Assembly: GCF_000296215.2 (NCBI RefSeq)
Contig: NZ_CP013949.1
Coordinates: 2,411,501-2,475,500 of the forward strand
Direction of reading: 5' to 3'
DNA from: Bradyrhizobium sp. CCGE-LA001
GTDB lineage: Bacteria > Pseudomonadota > Alphaproteobacteria > Rhizobiales > Xanthobacteraceae
DNA length: 64,000 nucleotides
The notes beneath the pieces were generated by a model. That model was given only the letters and a program-made list of their open reading frames with translations. It was not told the DNA's origin and did no database searches. Each line of letters opens with the position of its first letter. Position 1 is the first letter of the stretch. A program made the position numbers and the translations under genes. Below are positions 48,190-55,608 of this stretch, one piece after another.

Positions 48190-48792
48190 ATGCCAGGCTT
48201 TGCCACTTCACCCGCGCTCGCAATCCTCTTCGCCGCGCTCTGCGTTTGCGCAGCTCCCGCTCATGCGCAAGTCGCGCCCCTGAGATATTGGATTCCCGGC
48301 GGACCCTTCGGCCTTGGCGGCAGCGATGGCCAGAGCGCCGATACCTATGGCAATTTCCAGAGCTTCAATGCCGGCGATGCAGGGAGCCGCACCAATTTTG
48401 CGAACGGCTTCTTCGTCGGCAGCCAACGGGGCAACCTCAATTGGAGCGGCCTCGGCCAGACTGGTTTTGCCGGCAATTTCAGCGCGCTGTCCTATGACAG
48501 CACGCAGTTCGGCTACAACACCAAGACGGCGGGCGGCTTGCCCGTCACGTTCTTCGCAGGTGTCGAAACGCTGAAATTCGGCAACGGCATCGGCAGCTCG
48601 ATTGCGCCGCTGACCTCCGGCGCCGCACCGGGATACAGCGCATTTGCGGGTGTCGAGTTCAAGCCCACCTCCAACCTCAGTCTGTCGTTTGGGGCCGGAT
48701 TCGGCCAGCAGGACTCGGGCCGCATGGACAGCGACATCAGATCGAACATGCTGCCGGGGGAGTCGCCGGCGCTGAGTGGGCTTCGGCGCTAA
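48190..48792 (+). CDS. Exported outer-membrane-like hypothetical protein (200 aa)
   Basis: The protein has a Sec signal peptide (MPGFATSPALAILFAALCVC, cleaved near AHA-Q) and a Gly/Asn/Ser/Phe-rich mature part with alternating hydrophobic strands (NFSALSYDSTQFGYNTKTAG, FKPTSNLSLSFGAGFGQQDS). This is typical of small outer-membrane beta-barrels, similar in style to OmpW/OMP_b-brl-like proteins, though it is short and its last strand does not end in a classical aromatic residue. The ribosome binding site is weak. A 'GCATGATC' repeat begins just past the stop. Confidence 0.65.
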   Translation: MPGFATSPALAILFAALCVCAAPAHAQVAPLRYWIPGGPFGLGGSDGQSADTYGNFQSFNAGDAGSRTNFANGFFVGSQRGNLNWSGLGQTGFAGNFSALSYDSTQFGYNTKTAGGLPVTFFAGVETLKFGNGIGSSIAPLTSGAAPGYSAFAGVEFKPTSNLSLSFGAGFGQQDSGRMDSDIRSNMLPGESPALSGLRR

Positions 48793-48793
48793 A

Positions 48794-48838
48794 GCATGAT
48801 CCGGAAAAGTGCGAAGCGGTCTTCCGGAAAGATCATGC
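48794..48838. repeat. 'GCATGATC' palindromic repeat, short form
   Basis: GCATGATCCGGAAAAGTGCG at the left and TCCGGAAAGATCATGC at the right, 45 bp, with GAAGCGGTC in the middle. It starts directly after the stop at 48792 and precedes the stop of the convergent gene at 48878. Confidence 0.8.
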
Positions 48839-48877
48839 GTCAACAATAACCCAAAGCGCGTTGATATTCATCCCGCT

Positions 48878-50152
48878 TCAGCGTCTAAACTTCGCCACCA
48901 GCTCCACATGCGGCGTGTGCCGGAACTGGTCGACCGGTACCACCGTTTCGAGCTTGTAGCCGCCGTCGATCAAGAGTCGCGCATCGCGCGCGAAGGTCGC
49001 GACGTTGCAGGACACGGCGACGACGACGGGCACCTTGCTCGCGGCAAGCTTCAGCGCCTGCGCCTGCGCGCCCTGGCGCGGCGGGTCGAACACCACGGCG
49101 TCCAAGTCGCGCAGCTCTTGCGGCACCAGCGGGCGGCGGAACAGGTCGCGTGGTTCGGCCTTGATCGGCTTCAGGCCGGGTGTGCGCGCCGCTTTGGCGA
49201 GCGCGGCGATGGCGCCGGGGTCGCTGTCATACGCGGTGACGCGCGCCTTCTCGGCAAGCCGTAGCGCGAATGGGCCGACGCCGCAGAAGAGGTCGAGAAC
49301 CTCCTTGGCCTTGCCGACGCGCTCGGCAACGAGCGCCGCAAGCGTCTCTTCGCCCGCCACCGTGGCCTGCAGGAACGAGCCCGGCGGCAGCGTCACCTCC
49401 GCGCGGCCCATCCTCACCGTCGGCGGCAGGCGTTGCAGCACCAGCTCGCCATGCCGCGTCAGCCGGGCCAGGCGATGCAGTTCGGCGACGCGCGACAGCG
49501 CGGTGACCAGCGCCGTCGGCAACGGGCCGGAGCCGCGCACGTCGACGTCGAGGCCGTTGGCGGTGGCGGTGACCTGGATGTCGAGCGGCTTCGTCACCGG
49601 CATCTTGGACGTCAGCTGTTCGGCGAGGGCCCAGGCGGCCTCGAGCGCGCCCTCGAGCCCGGGATCGAGAATGGGACAGCGATGAATCGGAATGACGTCG
49701 TGCGAGCTCGTCGCGGAGAAGCCGACCTTGAGGATGTCGTGCGTGCCAAAGCGACCATGCAGCGTGATGCGCCGGCGCCCTGCGCCGTGCGCATCGACCA
49801 GCTCCGCCACCTCGCAATCGAGGCCGGCCTGCACCAGCGTCTCGACCACGATGCTGCGCTTCCAGGCCTGATAGGGCTTGGCGGCCCAGTGCTGGATCGC
49901 GCAGCCGCCACAGACGCCGAAATGTGGGCAGAACGGTTCGACGCGCTCGGGACTTGCGACGTGCACCGCCAGCAGCTTGCGGCGATCGGGATGGTGGCCC
50001 ACGACGTGGTCGACCTCGACCGTCTCGCCGCCGAGCGTGTAGGGCACGTAGACGGCATCGCCCGTGGTGAGCGAGACGCCGTCGCCGCGATGGCCGACGT
50101 GATCGATCGTCAGCCGTTCAACCACGGCGCGCGCCCAGGAAGAATTCGACAT
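48878..50152 (-). CDS. rRNA (uracil-C5)-methyltransferase-like protein (RlmD/RumA type)
   Basis: The 424-residue protein has a TRAM-like N-terminus (VERLTIDHVGHRGDGVSLTT), the [4Fe-4S] cysteines FCPHFGVCGGCAIQHW with a further Cys in HRCPILDP, and the methyltransferase core EVLDLFCGVGPFALRLAEKA, DAVVFDPPRQGA and the catalytic Cys in VVVAVSCNVATFARDA. These are hallmarks of TrmA/RlmC/RlmD enzymes, which make m5U in rRNA or tRNA. Which base is modified cannot be told. The start at 50152 is chosen; it overlaps the downstream end of the tlyA-type gene by 35 bases. Confidence 0.9.
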   Translation of the reverse strand: MSNSSWARAVVERLTIDHVGHRGDGVSLTTGDAVYVPYTLGGETVEVDHVVGHHPDRRKLLAVHVASPERVEPFCPHFGVCGGCAIQHWAAKPYQAWKRSIVVETLVQAGLDCEVAELVDAHGAGRRRITLHGRFGTHDILKVGFSATSSHDVIPIHRCPILDPGLEGALEAAWALAEQLTSKMPVTKPLDIQVTATANGLDVDVRGSGPLPTALVTALSRVAELHRLARLTRHGELVLQRLPPTVRMGRAEVTLPPGSFLQATVAGEETLAALVAERVGKAKEVLDLFCGVGPFALRLAEKARVTAYDSDPGAIAALAKAARTPGLKPIKAEPRDLFRRPLVPQELRDLDAVVFDPPRQGAQAQALKLAASKVPVVVAVSCNVATFARDARLLIDGGYKLETVVPVDQFRHTPHVELVAKFRR

Positions 50153-50852
50153 TGCCGTCGCCACCCGTGATTGGTGACGGGAATATCTCGATGTCGGTGC
50201 AGCCGAGCGAGGCGGCGAACGCCGCGATGTCGTCGCAGATCTCCCGGTGCACGGCGGTGTCGCGGATGATGCCCTTCTTGTTGTGCTTCCGCTCGGCCTC
50301 GAATTGCGGCTTGATCAGCGCCAGCAGGCTCATCGGCGCGGCCGCGAGCGACAGCGCCACCGGCAGCACCGTCTTGAGCGAGATGAAGCTGACGTCGATG
50401 ACGACGATGTCGGGCCGTGCCGGCAGGCGCTTGCCCTCGTAGCTGCGGATGTCGGTATCCTCCATCGACACGATCTTGGGATGATCGCGCAGCGAGGGAT
50501 GCAACTGACTGGTGCCGACATCGATCGCGAACACCAGGCTCGCGCCGTTCGCGAGCAGCACCTCGGTAAAGCCGCCGGTGGAGGCGCCGACGTCGAGGCA
50601 GACATGGTCCTCGATCTCGATCGGGTAACGCTCCAGCGCCCCGGCAAGCTTGACGCCGCCGCGAGAGACGTAAGGATGCGCCGGCTCGGCCTGGATGATC
50701 GCGTCCTCGGCGATCGTCTCCGAGGGTTTTGCGACCTGCTTGTCGTCGGCCGTGACGAGGCCCGCCTCGATCGCCGCGCGCGCCCGCGCCCGGCTCTCGA
50801 ACAGGCCACGCTCGACCAGCAATACATCCGCGCGCTTGCGGGCAGGGGGCAT
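50118..50852 (-). CDS. tlyA: TlyA-family rRNA 2'-O-methyltransferase/hemolysin
   Basis: The 244-residue protein has an N-terminal S4-type RNA-binding domain (KRADVLLVERGLFESRARAR, HPYVSRGGVKLAGALERYPI) and an FtsJ-like methyltransferase core with CLDVGASTGGFTEVLLANGA, DIVVIDVSFISLKTVLPVAL and LIKPQFEAERKHNKKGII. TlyA methylates ribose 2'-OH in 16S and 23S rRNA and affects capreomycin response in actinobacteria; proteobacterial members are less studied. The start at 50852 (MPPARKRADVL) fits the family. Its 3' end overlaps the next gene by 35 bases, so translation is probably coupled. Confidence 0.92.
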   Translation of the reverse strand: MPPARKRADVLLVERGLFESRARARAAIEAGLVTADDKQVAKPSETIAEDAIIQAEPAHPYVSRGGVKLAGALERYPIEIEDHVCLDVGASTGGFTEVLLANGASLVFAIDVGTSQLHPSLRDHPKIVSMEDTDIRSYEGKRLPARPDIVVIDVSFISLKTVLPVALSLAAAPMSLLALIKPQFEAERKHNKKGIIRDTAVHREICDDIAAFAASLGCTDIEIFPSPITGGDGNVEFFLGARRG

Positions 50853-50880
50853 CGGATCTCCGAACGACGACTTAACGTTT

Positions 50881-50950
50881 GAGCATGATCTTATCGGAAA
50901 ACCGCTGCACACTTTGCGCTTACGCGGCCCTCCGGGCCCGGATCATGCTC
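50881..50950. repeat. 'GCATGATC' palindromic repeat, extended form
   Basis: GAGCATGATC at the left and GATCATGCTC at the right are perfect 10-bp inverted ends of a 70-bp element; CGGAAAACCGCTGCACACTTTGCGC is cut here at CGGAAAACCGCTGCACACTT and continues GCGC. The right end provides the first base of the CTA stop (minus strand) of the gene at 50950. Confidence 0.8.
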
Positions 50951-51504
50951 TATGTAGCAATCAATCGCGCGGCCGCCATGCGGACGCAAGTCTCGAACGC
51001 GGCGAGATCGTGCCAGACGTCGATCGGCATCGTGGCCGGCGTGACCAGCGCGCAGCCATGCAGCTCCAGCGCATGGATCATCATGAGGTTGTCGACCAGG
51101 CCGAAATCCTCGACCGTCAACCCCTGCGCGTCGACCAGCCGTCCGTCCTCGGACACGACGTCCATGAAGCGGCCGACGCGGTCGGCATAAACCGCGCCAT
51201 CGTTGGAATAAGCGAGGCAGAATTTGCGGCGGCCGGCCATGTAGCCGAGCTCGTAGACGGTGCCGGGATCGGCGCCGGCGCCCCGGAACGGGGTGAGGTT
51301 GGCGATGATCGCATCGGCCGCGTCCATCATCGCCTCGTTGCCGCAAAAGATTTGCCGCGAGGCATCGGGCGCGGTGAGCTCGATCGCGTTGTCGAGGGGA
51401 AAAAGGCCGGTGAGCCCGTGCGAAGCGCAGATTTCAACCTTGCGCTGGCCGATCTCGACCGCATCCGGCAGGAAAACGTCGGGGCCTGCCAGATAGATTT
51501 TCAT
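50950..51504 (-). CDS. Nucleoside 2-deoxyribosyltransferase family protein
   Basis: The 184-residue protein begins MKIYLAGPDVFLPDAVEIGQ, the N-terminal signature of the family, and has AIIANLTPFRGAGADPGTVY-ELGYMAGR, whose Glu is the nucleophile in nucleoside 2-deoxyribosyltransferases. Related proteins include DNPH1-like nucleotide hydrolases. It may salvage or hydrolyse deoxynucleosides in the cytoplasm. The start at 51504 is preferred to the longer frame from 51549 because it begins at the family motif. The stop codon overlaps the repeat at 50881-50950. Confidence 0.85.
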   Translation of the reverse strand: MKIYLAGPDVFLPDAVEIGQRKVEICASHGLTGLFPLDNAIELTAPDASRQIFCGNEAMMDAADAIIANLTPFRGAGADPGTVYELGYMAGRRKFCLAYSNDGAVYADRVGRFMDVVSEDGRLVDAQGLTVEDFGLVDNLMMIHALELHGCALVTPATMPIDVWHDLAAFETCVRMAAARLIAT

Positions 51505-51540
51505 GGGTGCGGTCTGCCGATGCGAAGCGCGATGCGACAC

Positions 51541-51660
51541 CTCCCCCATCGGGAGAGGCCGGCGCGAAGCGCCGGGTGAGGGGTTACCCCCTCTCGTGGG
51601 ACCTCAACCCCTCACCCGGATTGCTTGCGCAATCCGACCTCTCCCGATTGGAGAGGTGGG
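51541..51660. repeat. 'CTCCCCCATCGGGAGAGG' inverted repeat
   Basis: CATCGGGAGAGGCCGGCGCG at the left matches AACCCCTCACCCGGATTGCT and CCGATTGGAGAGG at the right as imperfect inverted halves around GGGTGAGGGGTT/AACCCCTCACCC. A related half occurs at 57333-57380. It lies between the nucleoside deoxyribosyltransferase-like gene and dxs. Confidence 0.7.
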
Positions 51661-51682
51661 GGGCAGCGTCTGTCGCGACGGC

Positions 51683-53611
51683 TCAGGCCAGCTTGACCGT
51701 CTCGGCCTTGACGTCCTTGCCGAGCGCTTCGAACACCTTGGCGACGATGCCCTTGGCGTCGAGACCGGCACGGCCGTACATCGCGGCCGGCGTGTCGTGG
51801 TCCTGGAAGACGTCGGGAAGCACCATCGAGCGGAACTTGACCATGCCGGTGTCGAGCACGCCCTGGTCGGTCAGGAACTGCGCCACATGCGAGCCGAAGC
51901 CGCCGACCGAGCCTTCCTCGATCGTGATCAGGATCTCGTGGTCGCGGGCGAGCTTGAGCACCAGTTCGGTGTCGAGCGGCTTCATGAAGCGCGCGTCCGC
52001 GATCGTGGTCGAGAGGCCATGGGCGGCGAGTTCGTCGGCCGCCTTCTCGCACTCGGCGAGGCGGGTGCCGAAGGAGAGCAGGGCGATCTTGCTGCCCTGG
52101 CGGATCATGCGGCCCTTGCCGATCTCGAGCGGAATGCCGACCTCGGGCATCTCGATGCCGCGGCCTTCGCCGCGCGGATAGCGCAGCGAGCTCGGACGAT
52201 CGTCGATCGCGACCTGGGTCGCCACCATGTGCACGAGCTCGGCTTCGTCGGCCGCGGCCATGATCACCATGTTGGGCAGACAGCCGAGATAGGCGTTGTC
52301 GAACGAGCCGGCATGGGTCGCACCGTCGGCGCCGACGAGGCCGGCGCGGTCGATGGCGAAGCGGACCGGCAGGTTCTGGATCGCGACGTCATGCACGATC
52401 TGGTCGTAGCCGCGCTGCAGGAAGGTCGAGTAGATCGCGCAGAACGGCTTGTAACCTTCACTCGCAAGGCCGGCGGCGAAGGTCACCGCGTGCTGCTCGG
52501 CGATGCCGACGTCGAAGGTGCGGTCGGGGAAAGCCTTGTTGAAGATGTCGACGCCGGTGCCTGACGGCATGGCGGCGGTGATGGCGACGATCTTGTCGTC
52601 CTTCTGCGCTTCCTTGACGAGGCTCTGGCCGAACACGTTCTGATAGGCCGGGGCGTTCGGCTTGGCCTTGGCCTGGGTGCCGGTCGCGACGTCGAACTTG
52701 ACGACGGCGTGGTACTTGTCGGCCGAGGCTTCCGCGGGGCCGTAGCCCTTGCCCTTCTGGGTCACGACGTGGACCAGGATCGGGCCGGTCTCCATGTCGC
52801 GCACGTTCTTCAGCACGGGCAGGAGATGGTCGAGATTGTGGCCGTCGATCGGGCCGACATAGTAGAAGCCGAGCTCCTCGAACAGCGTGCCGCCGTCCAT
52901 CATGAAGCCGCGGGAATATTCCTCGACGCGGTTGGCGCGGCTGGCGATGATCTTGGGCAGGCGCTTGTTGATCTGCTTGGCCGCATCGCGCAGCGTGCGA
53001 TAGGTCTTGCCGGAATAGAGGCGCGACAGATAGGCGCTCATGGCGCCGACGGGCGGGGCGATCGACATGTCGTTGTCGTTGAGGATGACGATCAGGCGCG
53101 AGTTCATCGCACCCGCGTTGTTCATGGCCTCATAGGCCATGCCCGCCGACATCGCGCCGTCACCGATCACGGCGATAACGTTGTTCTTGCCGCCGGAGAG
53201 GTCGCGCGCGACGGCCATGCCGAGACCGGCCGAGATCGAAGTCGAGGAATGCGCCGCGCCGAACGGATCGTAATCGCTCTCGCTGCGCTTGGTGAAACCG
53301 GACAGGCCGCCGCCGGTGCGCAAGGTGCGGATGCGGTCGCGCCGGCCGGTGAGGATCTTGTGGGGATAGGCCTGATGGCCGACGTCCCAGATCAGCCGGT
53401 CGCGCGGCGTGTCGAAGACGTAATGGATCGCGGTGGTGAGCTCGACCACGCCGAGACCCGCGCCGAAGTGACCGCCGGTGACCGAGACGGCATCGATGGT
53501 CTCCTGCCGCAGCTCGTCGGCCACCTGGCGAACCTGCTCGATCTTGAGCTTGCGCAGGTCTTCCGGCGTCCGGATGGTGTCGAGGAGCGGCGTTTTACTG
53601 TATGCGTTCAC
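51683..53611 (-). CDS. dxs: 1-deoxy-D-xylulose-5-phosphate synthase
   Basis: The 642-residue ThDP enzyme has SVTGGHFGAGLGVVELTTAI (His), IWDVGHQAYPHKILTGRRDR, VIAVIGDGAMSAGMAYEAMN (ThDP/Mg GDG...N), GPIDGHNLDHLLPVLKNVRD, catalytic Glu in DVGIAEQHAVTFAAGLASEG and DRAGLVGADGATHAGSFDNA. It joins pyruvate and glyceraldehyde 3-phosphate to DXP, the first step of the MEP isoprenoid pathway. The start is GTG 53611 (MNAYSKTPLLD), with GGAAA upstream; TTG 53623 is a longer alternative with no ribosome binding site. Confidence 0.95.
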   Translation of the reverse strand: MNAYSKTPLLDTIRTPEDLRKLKIEQVRQVADELRQETIDAVSVTGGHFGAGLGVVELTTAIHYVFDTPRDRLIWDVGHQAYPHKILTGRRDRIRTLRTGGGLSGFTKRSESDYDPFGAAHSSTSISAGLGMAVARDLSGGKNNVIAVIGDGAMSAGMAYEAMNNAGAMNSRLIVILNDNDMSIAPPVGAMSAYLSRLYSGKTYRTLRDAAKQINKRLPKIIASRANRVEEYSRGFMMDGGTLFEELGFYYVGPIDGHNLDHLLPVLKNVRDMETGPILVHVVTQKGKGYGPAEASADKYHAVVKFDVATGTQAKAKPNAPAYQNVFGQSLVKEAQKDDKIVAITAAMPSGTGVDIFNKAFPDRTFDVGIAEQHAVTFAAGLASEGYKPFCAIYSTFLQRGYDQIVHDVAIQNLPVRFAIDRAGLVGADGATHAGSFDNAYLGCLPNMVIMAAADEAELVHMVATQVAIDDRPSSLRYPRGEGRGIEMPEVGIPLEIGKGRMIRQGSKIALLSFGTRLAECEKAADELAAHGLSTTIADARFMKPLDTELVLKLARDHEILITIEEGSVGGFGSHVAQFLTDQGVLDTGMVKFRSMVLPDVFQDHDTPAAMYGRAGLDAKGIVAKVFEALGKDVKAETVKLA

Positions 53612-54217
53612 GGCGATTTCCAATTTGTCAGCGCCGGAAGGTCATTCCGGTGCAAGATGGGTTTGCACAATTTCGGCGCAGCGCGAGTCCTCAAACCGTC
53701 GGAGCCACCTGCATGGGGCAAGGCCCCGTCTTCAAGCTTAGGTAAGCTTAAGTGCGCTCCGGTTCAGTCTCTGTGATCCCTGTCACTTAGATCGGCTTCG
53801 CCCGTCCCAGCCAATTCATCAGCAGTTTGAAGCGCTTGTCGTTGGTAATCTGTGCCCACGCAAGGCTTGCAAAAAGCCACACTCCGCGCAGCTTTACACC
53901 AAAGCTGAGGCCAAAGCCAACCCGCTGGGCCGATTGGGGGTTATGCAGTGCAACCGGTGGGCCAGAGTGGTTAACTGCGGCCCGCGACGAGGGGTTCCAG
54001 GCTGGCCAAGTCTCTGAGCGAGCTTTTTCGCCAGAATCAGAGCTTTCTTATCCTCGTACTTCCCGGTTCCAAGACGGGGTTCAGCGTGCTTCCGACATAT
54101 GGAACCGTAATGTCGCACGGGACGGCGCCGTGCGATCATGAAAAAGGCAGCCGACTGTGACCCTCGTGCACTACAACGGGGATCAAGTTCGGTCAGGCCA
54201 GATGTGGGAACCCTTAG
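53612..54217. other. 606-bp intergenic region, no gene confidently seen
   Basis: This gap separates dxs from xseB, both on the minus strand, and must hold the dxs promoter. A plus-strand frame with no start codon reads ...SLSELFRQNQSFLILVLPGS and ...TGFSVLPTYGTVMSHGTAPC up to a TGA near 54142; it looks coding-like but may be a remnant. A minus-strand frame of 81 codons (53894-54139) is antisense to it. A structured non-coding RNA could also lie here, but none was recognised. Confidence 0.4.
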
Positions 54218-54469
54218 CTACTGAACGTCGAGCGGCGCGGTGCCGGTAGCCTGGCCGCTGGCATCGGTGGTGATCTTGTCGACGCGGGCCTCTGCCTGGC
54301 GCAGCAAATCCTCGCAGCGGCGCTTCAAGGCTTCTCCGCGCTCATAGATCGTCACGGATTCCTCGAGCGGCACCTTGCCGTCTTCGAGCCGCTTCACGAT
54401 CGTCTCGAGTTCCTCGATCGCGCGCTCGAAAGTGAGCCTGGAGACGTCGATTTGAGTATTTTCGGCCAT
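54218..54469 (-). CDS. xseB: Exodeoxyribonuclease VII small subunit
   Basis: The 83-residue helical protein has LTFERAIEELETIVKRLEDG and KVPLEESVTIYERGEALKRR, the XseB pattern, then CEDLLRQAEARVDKITTDAS. It forms, with XseA, the nuclease that trims single-stranded DNA in both directions and helps in repair. xseA is not adjacent here. The start is fixed by MAENTQIDVSRLTFE at 54469; the frame upstream overlaps the HDAC gene and is a shadow. Downstream lies a long gap before dxs. Confidence 0.94.
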   Translation of the reverse strand: MAENTQIDVSRLTFERAIEELETIVKRLEDGKVPLEESVTIYERGEALKRRCEDLLRQAEARVDKITTDASGQATGTAPLDVQ

Positions 54470-54543
54470 ATCCGTTTCCGATTGCCCGGTTCGCTTAGCC
54501 CTCAGTGAAGGCGGGTTTTGCGGGCTTAATGTGGCGGGCGTGG

Positions 54544-55473
54544 TCAGGCGCCCATCAAGGCGCCGACATGCGCCGTAACAGATTCTTTCAGTCCTTGCAG
54601 GTCGTAGCCGCCCTCGAGCACCGAAACCACGCGCCCTCCGGCGCTCTTGTCGGCGAGGTCCATCAGCTTGCGCGTCACCCAGGCGTAGTCCTCCGCGCGC
54701 AAATTCAGCGAGGCCAGCGGGTCGCGGTAATGCGCATCGAAGCCGGCGGAGATGATGAGCAGCTCGGGGCTGAATTTTTCCAGCTGCGGCAGGATCAGAT
54801 TTTCGAACGCGCTGCGGAATTCCGGCCCGCCGTCCTCGGAGGCGAGCGGCGCGTTGACGATGGTGTCGTGATCGCCGCGTTCGCTCTTGGCGCCGGTGCC
54901 CGGAAACAGCGGCATCTGGTGTGTCGAGCAATACATCACGGTGGGGTCCGACCAGAAGATGTCCTGCGTGCCGTTGCCGTGATGCACGTCGAAATCGACG
55001 ATGGCGGCGCGCTTGATGCCGTATTTGCGCTGGGCGTGGCGCGCGGCGATCGCGACATTGTCGAAAAAGCAGAAGCCCATCGGCTTGCCGATCTCGGCGT
55101 GATGTCCGGGAGGGCGCACGGCGACGAAGGCGTTGCGATGCTCGCCGGCCATCACCGCTTCGGTGGCGGCCACCGCGCCGCCGACGCCGCGCATCACCGC
55201 TTCCCAGGTGCCGGGGGACATCGAGGTGTCGCCGTCGATATAGACCTGGCCGCTGGTCGGCGCGATGTGGCGCAGCTCGGTGACGTAATGCTCGTTGTGG
55301 CACAGCGTGACGAGATCGAGATCGCCTTCCGGCGCCTGGTCGCGCACCAGAAACTGGAAACGCTCATGCGACAGCGCTTCCTCCACTGCGCGCAGGCGAT
55401 CCGGCCTTTCAGGATGTCCCGGCGGCGTGACGTGGTCGAGGCAGGCCTTGTGGGAGAGAAGAAGCGTGCTCAT
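54544..55473 (-). CDS. Histone deacetylase-family amidohydrolase
   Basis: The 309-residue protein has the class II/AcuC-like HDAC motifs HPERPDRLRAVEEALSHERF, AFVAVRPPGHHAEIGKPMGF, AIVDFDVHHGNGTQDIF, THQMPLFPGTGA and LIISAGFDAHYRDPLASLNL. The His, Asp and His that bind zinc are in DFDVHHGNG and SAGFDAH. Bacterial members deacetylate acetylpolyamines, acetyl-lysine or acetoin-linked substrates. It starts 74 bases upstream of xseB and may share a transcript. The start at 55473 is set by MSTLLLSHKACLDHV. Confidence 0.92.
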   Translation of the reverse strand: MSTLLLSHKACLDHVTPPGHPERPDRLRAVEEALSHERFQFLVRDQAPEGDLDLVTLCHNEHYVTELRHIAPTSGQVYIDGDTSMSPGTWEAVMRGVGGAVAATEAVMAGEHRNAFVAVRPPGHHAEIGKPMGFCFFDNVAIAARHAQRKYGIKRAAIVDFDVHHGNGTQDIFWSDPTVMYCSTHQMPLFPGTGAKSERGDHDTIVNAPLASEDGGPEFRSAFENLILPQLEKFSPELLIISAGFDAHYRDPLASLNLRAEDYAWVTRKLMDLADKSAGGRVVSVLEGGYDLQGLKESVTAHVGALMGA

Positions 55474-55608
55474 CAGGTCGGCCTCGCGGGAAAAACGGCG
55501 CTTGACGTCGCTTGGCGCATCCGGCGCCAAAACGCAATGCAAAACCCAATCTAGGCATTTGGGCGGCAATGGCAAAGGGTCGGCCCGCGCCGGCCGGTTT
55601 GATCCGGA

